Shown here: in pieces, positions 19,801-26,299 of the stretch | How the letters are laid out: each line of letters starts with the position of its first letter | Position numbering within the stretch: the first letter of the stretch is position 1 | Assembly (NCBI GenBank): GCA_937958875.1 | Contig: CALGMJ010000189.1 | Location: forward strand, 1 to 39,260 | Length of the DNA: 39,260 bases | Direction: 5' to 3' | DNA from: an uncultured Verrucomicrobiales bacterium | GTDB taxonomy: Bacteria; Verrucomicrobiota; Verrucomicrobiia; Verrucomicrobiales; Akkermansiaceae | Notes under the pieces: generated by a model | What the model saw: the letters and a program-made list of their open reading frames with translations, nothing else | What the model was told of the DNA's origin: nothing | The model's database searches: none | Position numbers and translations under genes: made by a program

Positions 19801-20224
19801 GAGTTTGATCGAGATCGAAAGGCTTTTTTTCTTTTTTTGAGGGAGGGAATTTTGCGATGTCGATTACCGCCGTGAGGTTTGTTGCTTCGATATGAGCCGC
19901 TTTTTTCTCAATTAAATCTCTGATTGAGTAGTGAACGGCGAGTTTTTCAAAGCTAAGTTCTTGGATGCCAGCAGTCCCTTGGAACTGCCCTTTTTCGTGG
20001 GAGAGACCGGTGAGTAAGGTTCCTGAGATTTCAACCGTTCCTTCGATGTTTTGTTTGGTAAGTTCTTTTTTAAGAAGGTGTTGTGCCGCGATGCGTAGAA
20101 TTGGACCATTGAGCCCCCAGCCGAGAATGATGGCGAAAATGAGGATACATGCGAGAACCTTAGGCCAGCGTCTTTTTTTGACGGGTGGAGAAGTAGAGTC
20201 TGCGTCTGATCCGGGTGAGGCCAT
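16808..20224 (-). CDS. tamB: TamB-like translocation and assembly module protein (DUF490)
   Basis: The protein has 1138 residues and one N-terminal transmembrane anchor (about 22-40) after a short basic cytoplasmic start. The rest is a long run of beta-strands typical of the AsmA/TamB group, which bridges the inner and outer membrane. The C-terminal region (about 980-1138) is the DUF490/TamB domain, seen in FAYGKANSPTLVFTSNPPLP and ATGTTTSGLEDQQI. Such proteins are thought to shuttle phospholipids or help barrel assembly through a hydrophobic groove. The gene precedes tamA, opposite to the Escherichia coli order. It is the first gene of the eight-gene minus-strand run, so the promoter should lie in 20225-20330, where I see no convincing match. 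Confidence 0.87.
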   Translation of the reverse strand: MASPGSDADSTSPPVKKRRWPKVLACILIFAIILGWGLNGPILRIAAQHLLKKELTKQNIEGTVEISGTLLTGLSHEKGQFQGTAGIQELSFEKLAVHYSIRDLIEKKAAHIEATNLTAVIDIAKFPPSKKEKKPFDLDQTRKSLATARTHLLPLTIDLSEIDITLLKNEQALSEISFASLTHPPEQDIITIEALRVSDGKERATPTQDLSLTWSDKIITLDQLSPFPEVILSNFTLSAAPQTPLDAKTTLKLLNSTFTVTAPTLEEATIQQDGDPLNFKDIATLLEIEIPVSGTLNKLDLSVKKRSGVCSLQVRDFRYQDYKIKNIDLQTEISETLATLDGKLAEEKDLLLLKASLPIEAAQSFEDLKGRTLTAKVDIPALERLSDFSPQVLPNGVIGIKATHLIGSQDVSADFTFKDGIYQKITLPKLTGNLVKKGQSLETVLDLTDARDQLAVKASYHLEDQTYRYQIDGTIPARSQLAEMVTVLEILKPLELTTSGSGNLKKQTHLAKGGLASVLRHTESRETTTVATRFEIDWPKSFAIPTLGIDHEMGALSGGISWEDSRLKIDALEIADRQGHLLTVDGEIPLPLETANIDDLIKNEEEVDLTITAKEFSLARIRDIFPMIQRDLSGRLNGKMKLGGTFAKPRLDGSFTGSEWALNSFDAIEPLGFSLSSTTENDTLKIQGKINEGGKGFAEINGRLPVTMTEWLQKEDAVSKTPIDLTLQVKDLSLERFRKVVPQLERVNGQANIDLIVKGTIAEPTFLGKARLDAERIRFENEQIPDLRDSHIEVSFDGKEITISPSSFYGSGGEYQLSGRINIEGDEPAMNIKLDATRALIWRDDSLSLRSDGELRLNGTMSEATLSGSLDVAESLYYKDFEIIPFGVPAGTVPSPEIPSAQPAGNSTSIPIPAPYGNWKLDVRVGIKDPILIRGNLAQGQLEGQGRIRGILAEPQITLDTFLKDGEAELPLSKLKLKTSKITLRPGQGFIPTLNIRGESRVGQHQVFIFAYGKANSPTLVFTSNPPLPEAEVLTLLATGTTTSGLEDQQIASVKAFQLLLSELRRKYGGKQARGGMKVVSKVLDALDDVDLRVGDNDPFSGRRFNSATLQLSSKFYASAAVDEEGNPRGILIYSLRF

Positions 20225-20330
20225 AGGGAAATCTAGTGGTGGCGTAGCTATATGCGGACCATGTTTTATGCAATACTAGCCTAACTTAGATAAAAATCAG
20301 GTTCTTGTTCACAATAAAATGTGCTGAAAA

Positions 20331-21020
20331 ATGCAATCCGCTTTGACGGGAGCCTTGTGCTTACTTTTACTCAGGCCTGTGAGATGCCCCCGCTGTGAAC
20401 AGAATTTTTATCAGGCAGCGGAATCGTGTCCTCACTGTGGCTTTACTTATACTGATGCGGAGGCGGTATTCGGACATGAGCCAGTCTCGGTGAGCAAGCT
20501 CTCGGATATTGCTGGGATTTTACGAATGCGTGACCGTGATGCGGTAAGAAAGCAGCAGGATTTTTTTGAAGAGCGCTTCCCACAGCTGTTTTTCGGTATT
20601 TATGTCAAAGCTCTCGATGAGAATGTCAATCTACGTCAGTTTGGATTCTGGCTTTTAAACCAAGCCGATTTTGAGGATGTTGACGATGAGCGGACAAACG
20701 ATTGCGGAATTTTATTAACTATCGATGTCACCACGCGTCAGCTAGGAATGACCTTTGGATATTCGCTATTACCTTATCTCGATGAGGACAGCAGTTTCGA
20801 TATTTTGTCCCATGCTCATGCTTCTCTCCTAGAGGGGAAATGGGCAGACGCGCTTTCGGTCATTATCCAGAAAACCTCGATGCATTTAAAGAAGCTCTCG
20901 CTCCAGGCCCGTAAAAACCCTGAGCTTTTACTTCATGAAAGTGGTCAGCGTTTACTTCAGCTAGAAGATGAGGAATCGCCAGAACTTATTGACCTCCAGA
21001 CTCAAAATGCACCTCAGTAA
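20331..21020 (+). CDS. TPM-domain protein with N-terminal zinc ribbon
   Basis: The protein has 229 residues as drawn. Cys19-x2-Cys22 and Cys33-x2-Cys36 form a zinc ribbon (CPRCEQNFYQAAESCPHCGF). The part at about 50-190 resembles the TPM domain (YgcG/TPM_phosphatase), with CGILLTIDVTTRQLGMTFGY as the clearest match. TPM domains are found in photosystem repair factors and membrane proteins of uncertain chemistry. The first 16 residues are hydrophobic and odd before a zinc ribbon. A GTG at 20379 would start the protein right at the ribbon (VRCPRC) and may be the true start. The 3' end overlaps the next gene, also TPM-like, by 14 bases. Confidence 0.62.
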   Translation: MQSALTGALCLLLLRPVRCPRCEQNFYQAAESCPHCGFTYTDAEAVFGHEPVSVSKLSDIAGILRMRDRDAVRKQQDFFEERFPQLFFGIYVKALDENVNLRQFGFWLLNQADFEDVDDERTNDCGILLTIDVTTRQLGMTFGYSLLPYLDEDSSFDILSHAHASLLEGKWADALSVIIQKTSMHLKKLSLQARKNPELLLHESGQRLLQLEDEESPELIDLQTQNAPQ

Positions 21021-22098
21021 GTCTCTTCTTCTTAGTTTGTTGTCCTTTTTGGGGATTTTCTATTCCTGGGCTCAAGATGAGGTAGAGCCTAGTCTTCCTT
21101 CACCTGAGCTTGAGAATGGTCTCCAGCTGGAACCATTGACCTTACCGGAGCGAAATGCCGAGGATTGGGAGGCCATGAAAAATGGGAGCCTGATTCCGGG
21201 TTCATCCCTGATGGGAAGGCTAGCGTTAGAGCAGCTTTTTTCTACGAAAGATGAGAGAATCATCTTTGAAACGGCTAAGTTGGAAATCATCCAGCAGAGC
21301 GATGAGGATGAATCCTGGCCCGTAGCCATCGATGATGAATTTACTGGAGTCTATTTTGAGGAGCCTGCGGATAGTTTTGTCATTGATCCTCAGGGCTTGC
21401 TCACCGAGCGAGATCTACTGAGCCAAAATGGATTCCTAGAGCAGCATGCAAATGATTCTGTGATCGATCTCTATGTTTATCTCTTTGAGGGAAAGCAGGA
21501 TATTCCATCTAAAGAGAGCCCTTACTCGGTGTTACGTAATTTTTTCCGAGAGCGGGGAGATGTCGCTATTGTGTTTTATCACCTCGGTCGTCCAGACCGG
21601 ACCCAGCTGGCTTATTCGGCACGTATTCACCGTGGCGTTTCGACCGAAGACCGTCAGCAGGCGTTGAAACTTTCAAAGGAAGCTGCTGGCGAAAAATCTG
21701 AAGGGGCATCGCAATTGGAGAGTTTTGTCATCGAGATGTCTCGCCGACTTTATGTCATGGAAAAGGATCTCCCTCCGGTAGGGATGTCAGACGAATATCT
21801 TCAACAGTTAGCCACCGCACAGAGTGAGCCAGAGCCTACCCTCTGGGAGCGTATCCCGGAAGGGGTGAAAACGCTTTTCGCCACTCTGGGGCTCACCAGT
21901 CTGTTGATCGCCGTTGGGATTCTCTGCCATCGGGCGATGGAAAAGCGTCGTGTCTATCTCTTTCCAGATGCAGAGGGACCTTCGATTCTCGATGCCCCTC
22001 ATGCGGCCGGAGTTGGGGGAGTTCTTTCCTACGCGAGTGCTCTGAATCCACCCTCTGAACAGAAAGAAAAATCAGGCGATTTCTTACAAGAACTTTAA
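21007..22098 (+). CDS. Exported membrane-anchored protein with divergent TPM-like domain
   Basis: From the ATG at 21007 the protein has 363 residues and a clear signal peptide (about 1-23, ending YSWAQ). A region at about 128-250 has a TPM-like pattern (GLLTERDLLSQNGFLEQHAN, then SVIDLYVYLFEG). One transmembrane helix lies at about 290-308, followed by a basic stop-transfer (RAMEKRRVY) and a short cytoplasmic tail. Most of the protein should be periplasmic. I chose this start over an ATG at 20968 because the signal peptide begins here. It overlaps the upstream TPM gene by 14 bases, so the two are likely made together and may interact. The exact function is not recognised. Confidence 0.6.
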   Translation: MHLSKSLLLSLLSFLGIFYSWAQDEVEPSLPSPELENGLQLEPLTLPERNAEDWEAMKNGSLIPGSSLMGRLALEQLFSTKDERIIFETAKLEIIQQSDEDESWPVAIDDEFTGVYFEEPADSFVIDPQGLLTERDLLSQNGFLEQHANDSVIDLYVYLFEGKQDIPSKESPYSVLRNFFRERGDVAIVFYHLGRPDRTQLAYSARIHRGVSTEDRQQALKLSKEAAGEKSEGASQLESFVIEMSRRLYVMEKDLPPVGMSDEYLQQLATAQSEPEPTLWERIPEGVKTLFATLGLTSLLIAVGILCHRAMEKRRVYLFPDAEGPSILDAPHAAGVGGVLSYASALNPPSEQKEKSGDFLQEL

Positions 22099-22520
22099 GA
22101 AGAGGAAGCTGGTTCTTGTTCTTCTTCGACGAGTTCTTCCTCGCTGATGATTGGTTTTTCGGTAGAGGGGATTTGACGCACAATGACCGTGTCTCCGGTT
22201 TTAACTTCGCCATTTAAAATGTCAGCGGCGTGGAAATCGCGGACACGCTCTCCCGAGGGGCGAATACTTGCGGTGCGGCCGTCGGGCCCAAGTGCAAGGT
22301 AGATGCCTCGTGATGGGAGACGGCCAGCGCCGTATTTTTGAATGAGGACAAATTCACTGTGTGGGGAGACGGAGGTCACACGTCCGATAATTTGGGACTT
22401 AGGAATAGGTGGAGCTTCGTCTTTTTTTTCCTCCTCCTCATCTTCGTTTTGGCTACCGCTACAAGATGCGAGTGCGATGAGGAGTGAAGCCGTGAATAAT
22501 TTTGTCTTTAGTGACTTCAT
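22095..22520 (-). CDS. Small predicted lipoprotein of unknown function
   Basis: The 141-residue protein has a lipoprotein signal (MKSLKTKLFT, then LIALASC with Cys20 as the lipid site). A strongly acidic stretch follows (EDEEEEKKDE), then a compact beta-rich region (about 45-120) with IIGRVTSVSPHSEFVLIQKY, and an acidic, serine-ended tail. I do not recognise the family. The beta-rich region resembles small barrel domains that tether to other envelope parts. The ATG overlaps the tilS stop by four bases, so it is translated with tilS. Its 3' end overlaps the convergent TPM-like gene by four bases with interleaved stop codons. Confidence 0.7.
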   Translation of the reverse strand: MKSLKTKLFTASLLIALASCSGSQNEDEEEEKKDEAPPIPKSQIIGRVTSVSPHSEFVLIQKYGAGRLPSRGIYLALGPDGRTASIRPSGERVRDFHAADILNGEVKTGDTVIVRQIPSTEKPIISEEELVEEEQEPASSS

Positions 22521-23419
22521 GGAGTGATTAATAGGCGTGATTGGCGGCGGCGTAAACGGAGACCTCCGGCTAAGGTAAGTGCGGGCGAGGTGTCAGGTTT
22601 GATAAGTTCACAGGCTCGAGAAACGAGGTCTTGCGAAATTTGGCTGACATTTTCTTTTTTTAAAAAGCGGTAAAGTGCCTCTCTTTGAACGGGCTGAGGG
22701 AGGTCGCGCAGGGTGGGAAGGTAGAGGCGGCCTTGGGGATCGAGGAGATGGAAATCTTCTAGGACCTTTTCGAGAGGATTAGCCGTTTCCGCGGCACGGA
22801 GTATGGCCGGCACCGGGTCACGTGCGAGAATCTCGTTGAGCAAAGGCATCACTTCATTTCGAAAGCGATTGCGGGTGGCGAATTTGTCTTGGTTCGTCGA
22901 GTCTTCACAGAACTCTAGGTTGTGATCTGTGATGTAGCTGTTGATTTCCGAACGCCGAGTTGTGAGCAGTGGGCGGAGAACGGTGAGTTCGCCGATGGTG
23001 TGTTCAGATTTCATCCCCTTGAGCCCTCCAGAGCCTCGCAGGAGGTTAAAAAGAAGAGTCTCAGCTTGATCATCGGCATGGTGGGCGAGCAGGATTTGCG
23101 TGCAGCCATGTTTGTTTGCACATTCGCGGAAAAATTCATGGCGACATTCACGAGCGGCTGTTTCGAGCGAAAGTTTCTGCTCGGTTGCGTAAGCCTGAAC
23201 GTCGCGATAGCCCACTTCACTTTCGGGTGCGAAGTGTTTTACGAATTTTGCGTCACGGTCAGCCTCCGCTCCTCGAAGTTGGTGGTGGAGATGGCAGGGA
23301 ATGATTTTTCGAAAGCCGTGTTCTCTGAGCCAGTGGAGTAGGCAGACTGAATCACGACCTCCAGAAAAGCCCAGTAAGTAGGGCTGATTCTGGCAGAGCC
23401 ATGTTGGAGGGGCGATCAT
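22517..23419 (-). CDS. tilS: tRNA(Ile)-lysidine synthase
   Basis: TilS turns the wobble cytidine of the CAU-anticodon tRNA-Ile into lysidine, changing both codon and charging identity, and is usually essential. The N-terminal PP-loop ATPase motif SGGRDS is at about 19-24, and HHADDQAETLLFNLLRGSG, STNQDKFATRNRFRNEVMP and the HHQLRGAEAD segment are all family signatures. At 300 residues it is a short form without the extra C-terminal domain of the Escherichia coli enzyme. It has the only clear Shine-Dalgarno I found. Its stop overlaps the start of the downstream lipoprotein gene by four bases. Confidence 0.94.
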   Translation of the reverse strand: MIAPPTWLCQNQPYLLGFSGGRDSVCLLHWLREHGFRKIIPCHLHHQLRGAEADRDAKFVKHFAPESEVGYRDVQAYATEQKLSLETAARECRHEFFRECANKHGCTQILLAHHADDQAETLLFNLLRGSGGLKGMKSEHTIGELTVLRPLLTTRRSEINSYITDHNLEFCEDSTNQDKFATRNRFRNEVMPLLNEILARDPVPAILRAAETANPLEKVLEDFHLLDPQGRLYLPTLRDLPQPVQREALYRFLKKENVSQISQDLVSRACELIKPDTSPALTLAGGLRLRRRQSRLLITP

Positions 23420-23428
23420 CTGGGGAAG

Positions 23429-23434
23429 TCCTCC
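23429..23434 (-). promoter_or_regulatory. Shine-Dalgarno of tilS
   Basis: GGAGGA on the minus strand, nine bases before the tilS ATG. It stands out because nearly all other genes here lack such a site. Confidence 0.6.
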
Positions 23435-23449
23435 ATGTGTTGTTGCTTT

Positions 23450-24520
23450 CTAAAGCACGAGATCTGGATAGGAACCCAGGATTTTAACGAGGGAGCAGTG
23501 TTTTTGTAGCTGATCCAGCGCATCGGCTACTTCTGAATCGGCACAGTGGCCTGCGAAATCAACGTAGAAAATGTATTCCCAGTCTTTCTGTTTTGAAGGA
23601 CGGGACTCAATTTTGGACATATTGATCTCGAACGCGTCGAATGACTGGAGGGCCTTAACTAGCGATCCGGGACGGTCATTGATGGAGAAAAGAATCGAGG
23701 TCCGATCTTTCCCGGTAGCGGGGCAGGTTTCCTCTCCAATGACTAAGAAGCGAGTTGTATTCGTAGCGCGGTCTTGAACGGCGCTTTCCAGCATGGTGAG
23801 TCCATTGAGCTCGGCTGCGAGAGGACCTCCCATAGCTGCGGCCCCTTCAGAAGCCTTATCTTGCGCGATTTGAGCTGCTTTTGTGGTGGAGGAGACTTCA
23901 ACAAGGTCAGCCTCAGGGAAGTGGCGTAAAATCCAGTTCCGACATTGTCCAAAGACCTGAGGATGCGAGTAAAGGGTTTTGATTTCTTCCCTAGGAATCG
24001 CAGCCATAAGGCCATTTTCGATACGGAGAAGGATTTGTGCGCAGATCTTGAGCGGTGAATCGACAAAAAGATCAAGCGTATGAGAAACAGCTCCTTCAGT
24101 GGAGTTTTCGATTGGCACAACACCGTAGTTGCTGTGTCGGCGAGTCACGCTATCGAATACTTCGGCAAAGTTTGGCTTTGCGTGGTAGTCCACCGAGTGG
24201 CCAAATTTTTTGATGGCCGCCTGATGAGTCCAGGTGCCTTCAGGCCCTAGGTAGGCGATTTTGAGTTCGTCTTCGAGGTGAAGGGCCGCGGACATGATTT
24301 CACGATAGATGGCGCGGATGGAATGTTCTGGAAGGCGGCCTTGGTTTTTGGCTACGAGAGATTTCAGCAGAGCATCTTCTCGCTCGGGAGCATAGATCTG
24401 TAGGCCTTCTGCCTTTTTGATTTCTCCTACTTCATGAACGGCGTCAGCTCGCTGAGCGAGCAGGTCCATGATTTGGGTATCGATGGAATCGATGGTCTTG
24501 CGAATGTCGTCGAGTGGCAC
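23450..24520 (-). CDS. pheA: Bifunctional chorismate mutase / prephenate dehydratase
   Basis: The P-protein converts chorismate to prephenate and then to phenylpyruvate, the committed branch to phenylalanine. The 356 residues hold three domains in order: an AroQ-type chorismate mutase (about 1-85, with IRKTIDSIDTQIMDLLAQRA), a prephenate dehydratase domain (about 87-265, with VPIENSTEGAV and the catalytic Thr-Arg-Phe in NTTRFLVIG), and a C-terminal ACT domain (about 275-350, with RPGSLVKAL and ESRPSK) for phenylalanine feedback. The start is a GTG at 24520. It lies 21 bases after scpB and 30 before tilS, in one direction, so the three probably share a transcript. Confidence 0.95.
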   Translation of the reverse strand: MPLDDIRKTIDSIDTQIMDLLAQRADAVHEVGEIKKAEGLQIYAPEREDALLKSLVAKNQGRLPEHSIRAIYREIMSAALHLEDELKIAYLGPEGTWTHQAAIKKFGHSVDYHAKPNFAEVFDSVTRRHSNYGVVPIENSTEGAVSHTLDLFVDSPLKICAQILLRIENGLMAAIPREEIKTLYSHPQVFGQCRNWILRHFPEADLVEVSSTTKAAQIAQDKASEGAAAMGGPLAAELNGLTMLESAVQDRATNTTRFLVIGEETCPATGKDRTSILFSINDRPGSLVKALQSFDAFEINMSKIESRPSKQKDWEYIFYVDFAGHCADSEVADALDQLQKHCSLVKILGSYPDLVL

Positions 24521-24541
24521 GGTAGAGATTGAGAGGGCAGT

Positions 24542-25303
24542 TTATTCTTCTTCGGCAGACGGTTCTGGAGCGTCTTCGCTCGTTTCAGCAGGTTTTTCGA
24601 CCGCGCTGAGGGCGAGTTGTTTTTCCGCATCGGCTGCGGTGGCCTGGCCTTCAGAAGGAGTTTCTTCTTCTTCACCAGTGGGCAGCTCGACCTTCCGAAG
24701 CTCGCCGATATTTGGAAGTTCTTCGATATCTGCAATGCCAAAATGTTCTAAAAACAAATCTGTAGTGGCATAGAGCAGGGGACGTCCGGGAAGATCGGCG
24801 CGTCCTTCGATGCGGACCAATTCACGATCGAGAAGCTTTTGCAGCATGCCGTCGCAGGAAACGCCGCGAACAGCTTCCAGAGCGGATTTCGTAATGGGCT
24901 GGCGATAAGCGGTGATGGCGAGTGTTTCCATCGCCGGAGCGCTCAGACGTTCTGGCTTTCGGCCAGGGAAAAGCTGTCCTACGAATCCTCCGAACTCCGG
25001 GCGGGTGTAGAGTTTCCAACCTTTCGACCGCTGGGCGATGAGAAAGGCCCGCCCACTTTTTTCGTAGGTTTCATTCAAGGTGGCAATAGCAGCATCCACT
25101 TCTTCGTCCGTGGTGACAGCGAGGGCGACCATATCGAGTTGAGCCTCAGGCCCTTCAGGTGTTGGTTTTTCCTCAGATTCTTCCGTAATGGCGTCATCCG
25201 TGAACTCGGTGGCACGGGCACGCACTAGTCGAGCCAGCTCTGCAGAAGGGAGGGGTGACTCGGAAGCCACCAAAAGTGATTCTAAAATAGACGCAAGATC
25301 CAT
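24542..25303 (-). CDS. scpB: Segregation and condensation protein B
   Basis: ScpB is the winged-helix KITE subunit of the SMC-ScpAB condensin that organises and segregates the chromosome. The conserved core includes RPEFGGFVGQLFPG, PERLSAPAMETLAITAYRQP and VSCDGMLQKLLDRELVRI. The 253-residue protein is longer than most ScpB for two reasons: an acidic insertion (about residues 34-56) between the first helices, and an acidic C-terminal tail of about 50 residues. scpA and smc are not in the window, and the gene heads a run with pheA, tilS and a lipoprotein gene. The ATG at 25303 gives the expected N-terminus. Confidence 0.92.
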   Translation of the reverse strand: MDLASILESLLVASESPLPSAELARLVRARATEFTDDAITEESEEKPTPEGPEAQLDMVALAVTTDEEVDAAIATLNETYEKSGRAFLIAQRSKGWKLYTRPEFGGFVGQLFPGRKPERLSAPAMETLAITAYRQPITKSALEAVRGVSCDGMLQKLLDRELVRIEGRADLPGRPLLYATTDLFLEHFGIADIEELPNIGELRKVELPTGEEEETPSEGQATAADAEKQLALSAVEKPAETSEDAPEPSAEEE

Positions 25304-25499
25304 GGGCGAGCGCTGAGACTAGAGAGCATGACAGAGAATTCAAGAGTGAGGACACTTCCAGTAGCGCTTCGTTTTCAAAATTCAGCTTGCTGTGGCTTCA
25401 GATAAGCCCTAATTAACGCCGCTAAATTATTTAAAACTTGGCTCAGCTTATGCTTTTCAGAGCCGCCAATTATATCAACCACCTACCCCCAAGCATCTC

Positions 25500-26207
25500 A
25501 TGGCAAAAAAGAAAGTCGCTAAAAAGGCAGCCAAAAAGGCAGCCGTGAAAAAAGTTGCTGCGAAGGCAGTAAAAAAAGTCGCCAAAAAGGCAGCCAAAAA
25601 AGCAGCTGTGAAAAAGGTTGCTACAAAGGCAGTGAAAAAATCTGCAAAAAAGGCTGAGACAGAAGCGGAAGTTACAGAGAAAAAGGTGGTTGCAGCTAAA
25701 AAGGCAGTCGCGAAGAAGGTCGCGGCAGCTAAGAAAGCTGCTGAAGAAATCGAACCTCCGATTGTCATTAAAAAATTCGTGAAGCCCACGGAGTTAGCGA
25801 AGCTTACCGTCTTTGAGAAGAAGCAGAAGCAACGCCTTATCGAACTTCGTGACCAGCTGATGGACATGATGTATGGCATGCAGAAGGATACTAAGAATCT
25901 AGACAGTGGGAGTGATGCCAGTGGGTCTGGAATGCACCAGGGAGATGCTGGGTCTGATGCCTATGACCGCGATTTTGCCCTGAATTTACTTTCTCAGGAA
26001 CATGATGCTCTTGAAGAAATCGAAGGGGCTCTTAATCGGCTTGATCTCGGGACTTATGGCGTTTGTGAAATTTCCAAGGAAAAGATTCCTAAAGCGCGTT
26101 TAGAAGCGATTCCTTTTGCCCGCCTTACGGTTGAATGTCAGGCGAAGTGGGAGGAGCAAAATGGGCATCGTCGTTTTAACCAGAGTGATTCCTTTGGGTT
26201 TAATTAA
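25500..26207 (+). CDS. DksA/TraR-family protein with histone-H1-like Lys/Ala-rich N-terminus
   Basis: The 235-residue protein has two parts. Residues 1-80 contain 31 Lys and 27 Ala in KKAA-type runs, like the tail of histone H1, AlgP or chlamydial Hc proteins, and should bind nucleic acid without sequence specificity. Within it a 21-residue unit (7-27, then 28-48) is repeated with 19 identities. Residues about 100-220 are DksA/TraR-like: a long coiled coil with an acidic tip (SDAYDRD at 152-158), then the zinc-finger region. Only Cys189 and Cys213 remain of the usual four cysteines, with Ser192 and Lys216 in place of the partners. It may bind RNA polymerase through its secondary channel and also coat DNA (inference). 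No Shine-Dalgarno is visible. Confidence 0.85.
   Translation: MAKKKVAKKAAKKAAVKKVAAKAVKKVAKKAAKKAAVKKVATKAVKKSAKKAETEAEVTEKKVVAAKKAVAKKVAAAKKAAEEIEPPIVIKKFVKPTELAKLTVFEKKQKQRLIELRDQLMDMMYGMQKDTKNLDSGSDASGSGMHQGDAGSDAYDRDFALNLLSQEHDALEEIEGALNRLDLGTYGVCEISKEKIPKARLEAIPFARLTVECQAKWEEQNGHRRFNQSDSFGFN
25518..25643 (+). repeat. 63-bp tandem repeat inside the Lys/Ala-rich DksA-like gene
   Basis: Two copies, 25518-25580 and 25581-25643, encode nearly the same 21 residues (19 of 21 identical). Synonymous third-base differences show that the copies have drifted while the protein stayed the same, so the repeat is old or selected. Confidence 0.85.
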
Positions 26208-26217
26208 TTTTCAGTGG

Positions 26218-26251
26218 TGCCGATCATCTCCGGCCATGATGATGATCGGCA
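26218..26251 (+). other. Strong hairpin without T-tract after the DksA-like gene
   Basis: An 11-bp perfect stem (TGCCGATCATC, 26218-26228, with 26241-26251) and a 12-base loop lie just after the stop at 26207 and before the next gene at 26300. The bases that follow (tgtaaatttctgg) are not a T-run, so it may be an mRNA 3'-end stabiliser or a weak or factor-assisted terminator. Confidence 0.5.
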
Positions 26252-26299
26252 TGTAAATTTCTGGTCGCGTGATACGTCCTTTTGGGTGATGATCTCATC

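Noticed and set aside
25500-25879. Phe/Ala-rich open frame on the minus strand opposite the Lys/Ala-rich gene
   Set aside because: It is a mirror of the AAG/GCC repeats in the real gene and has no family features.
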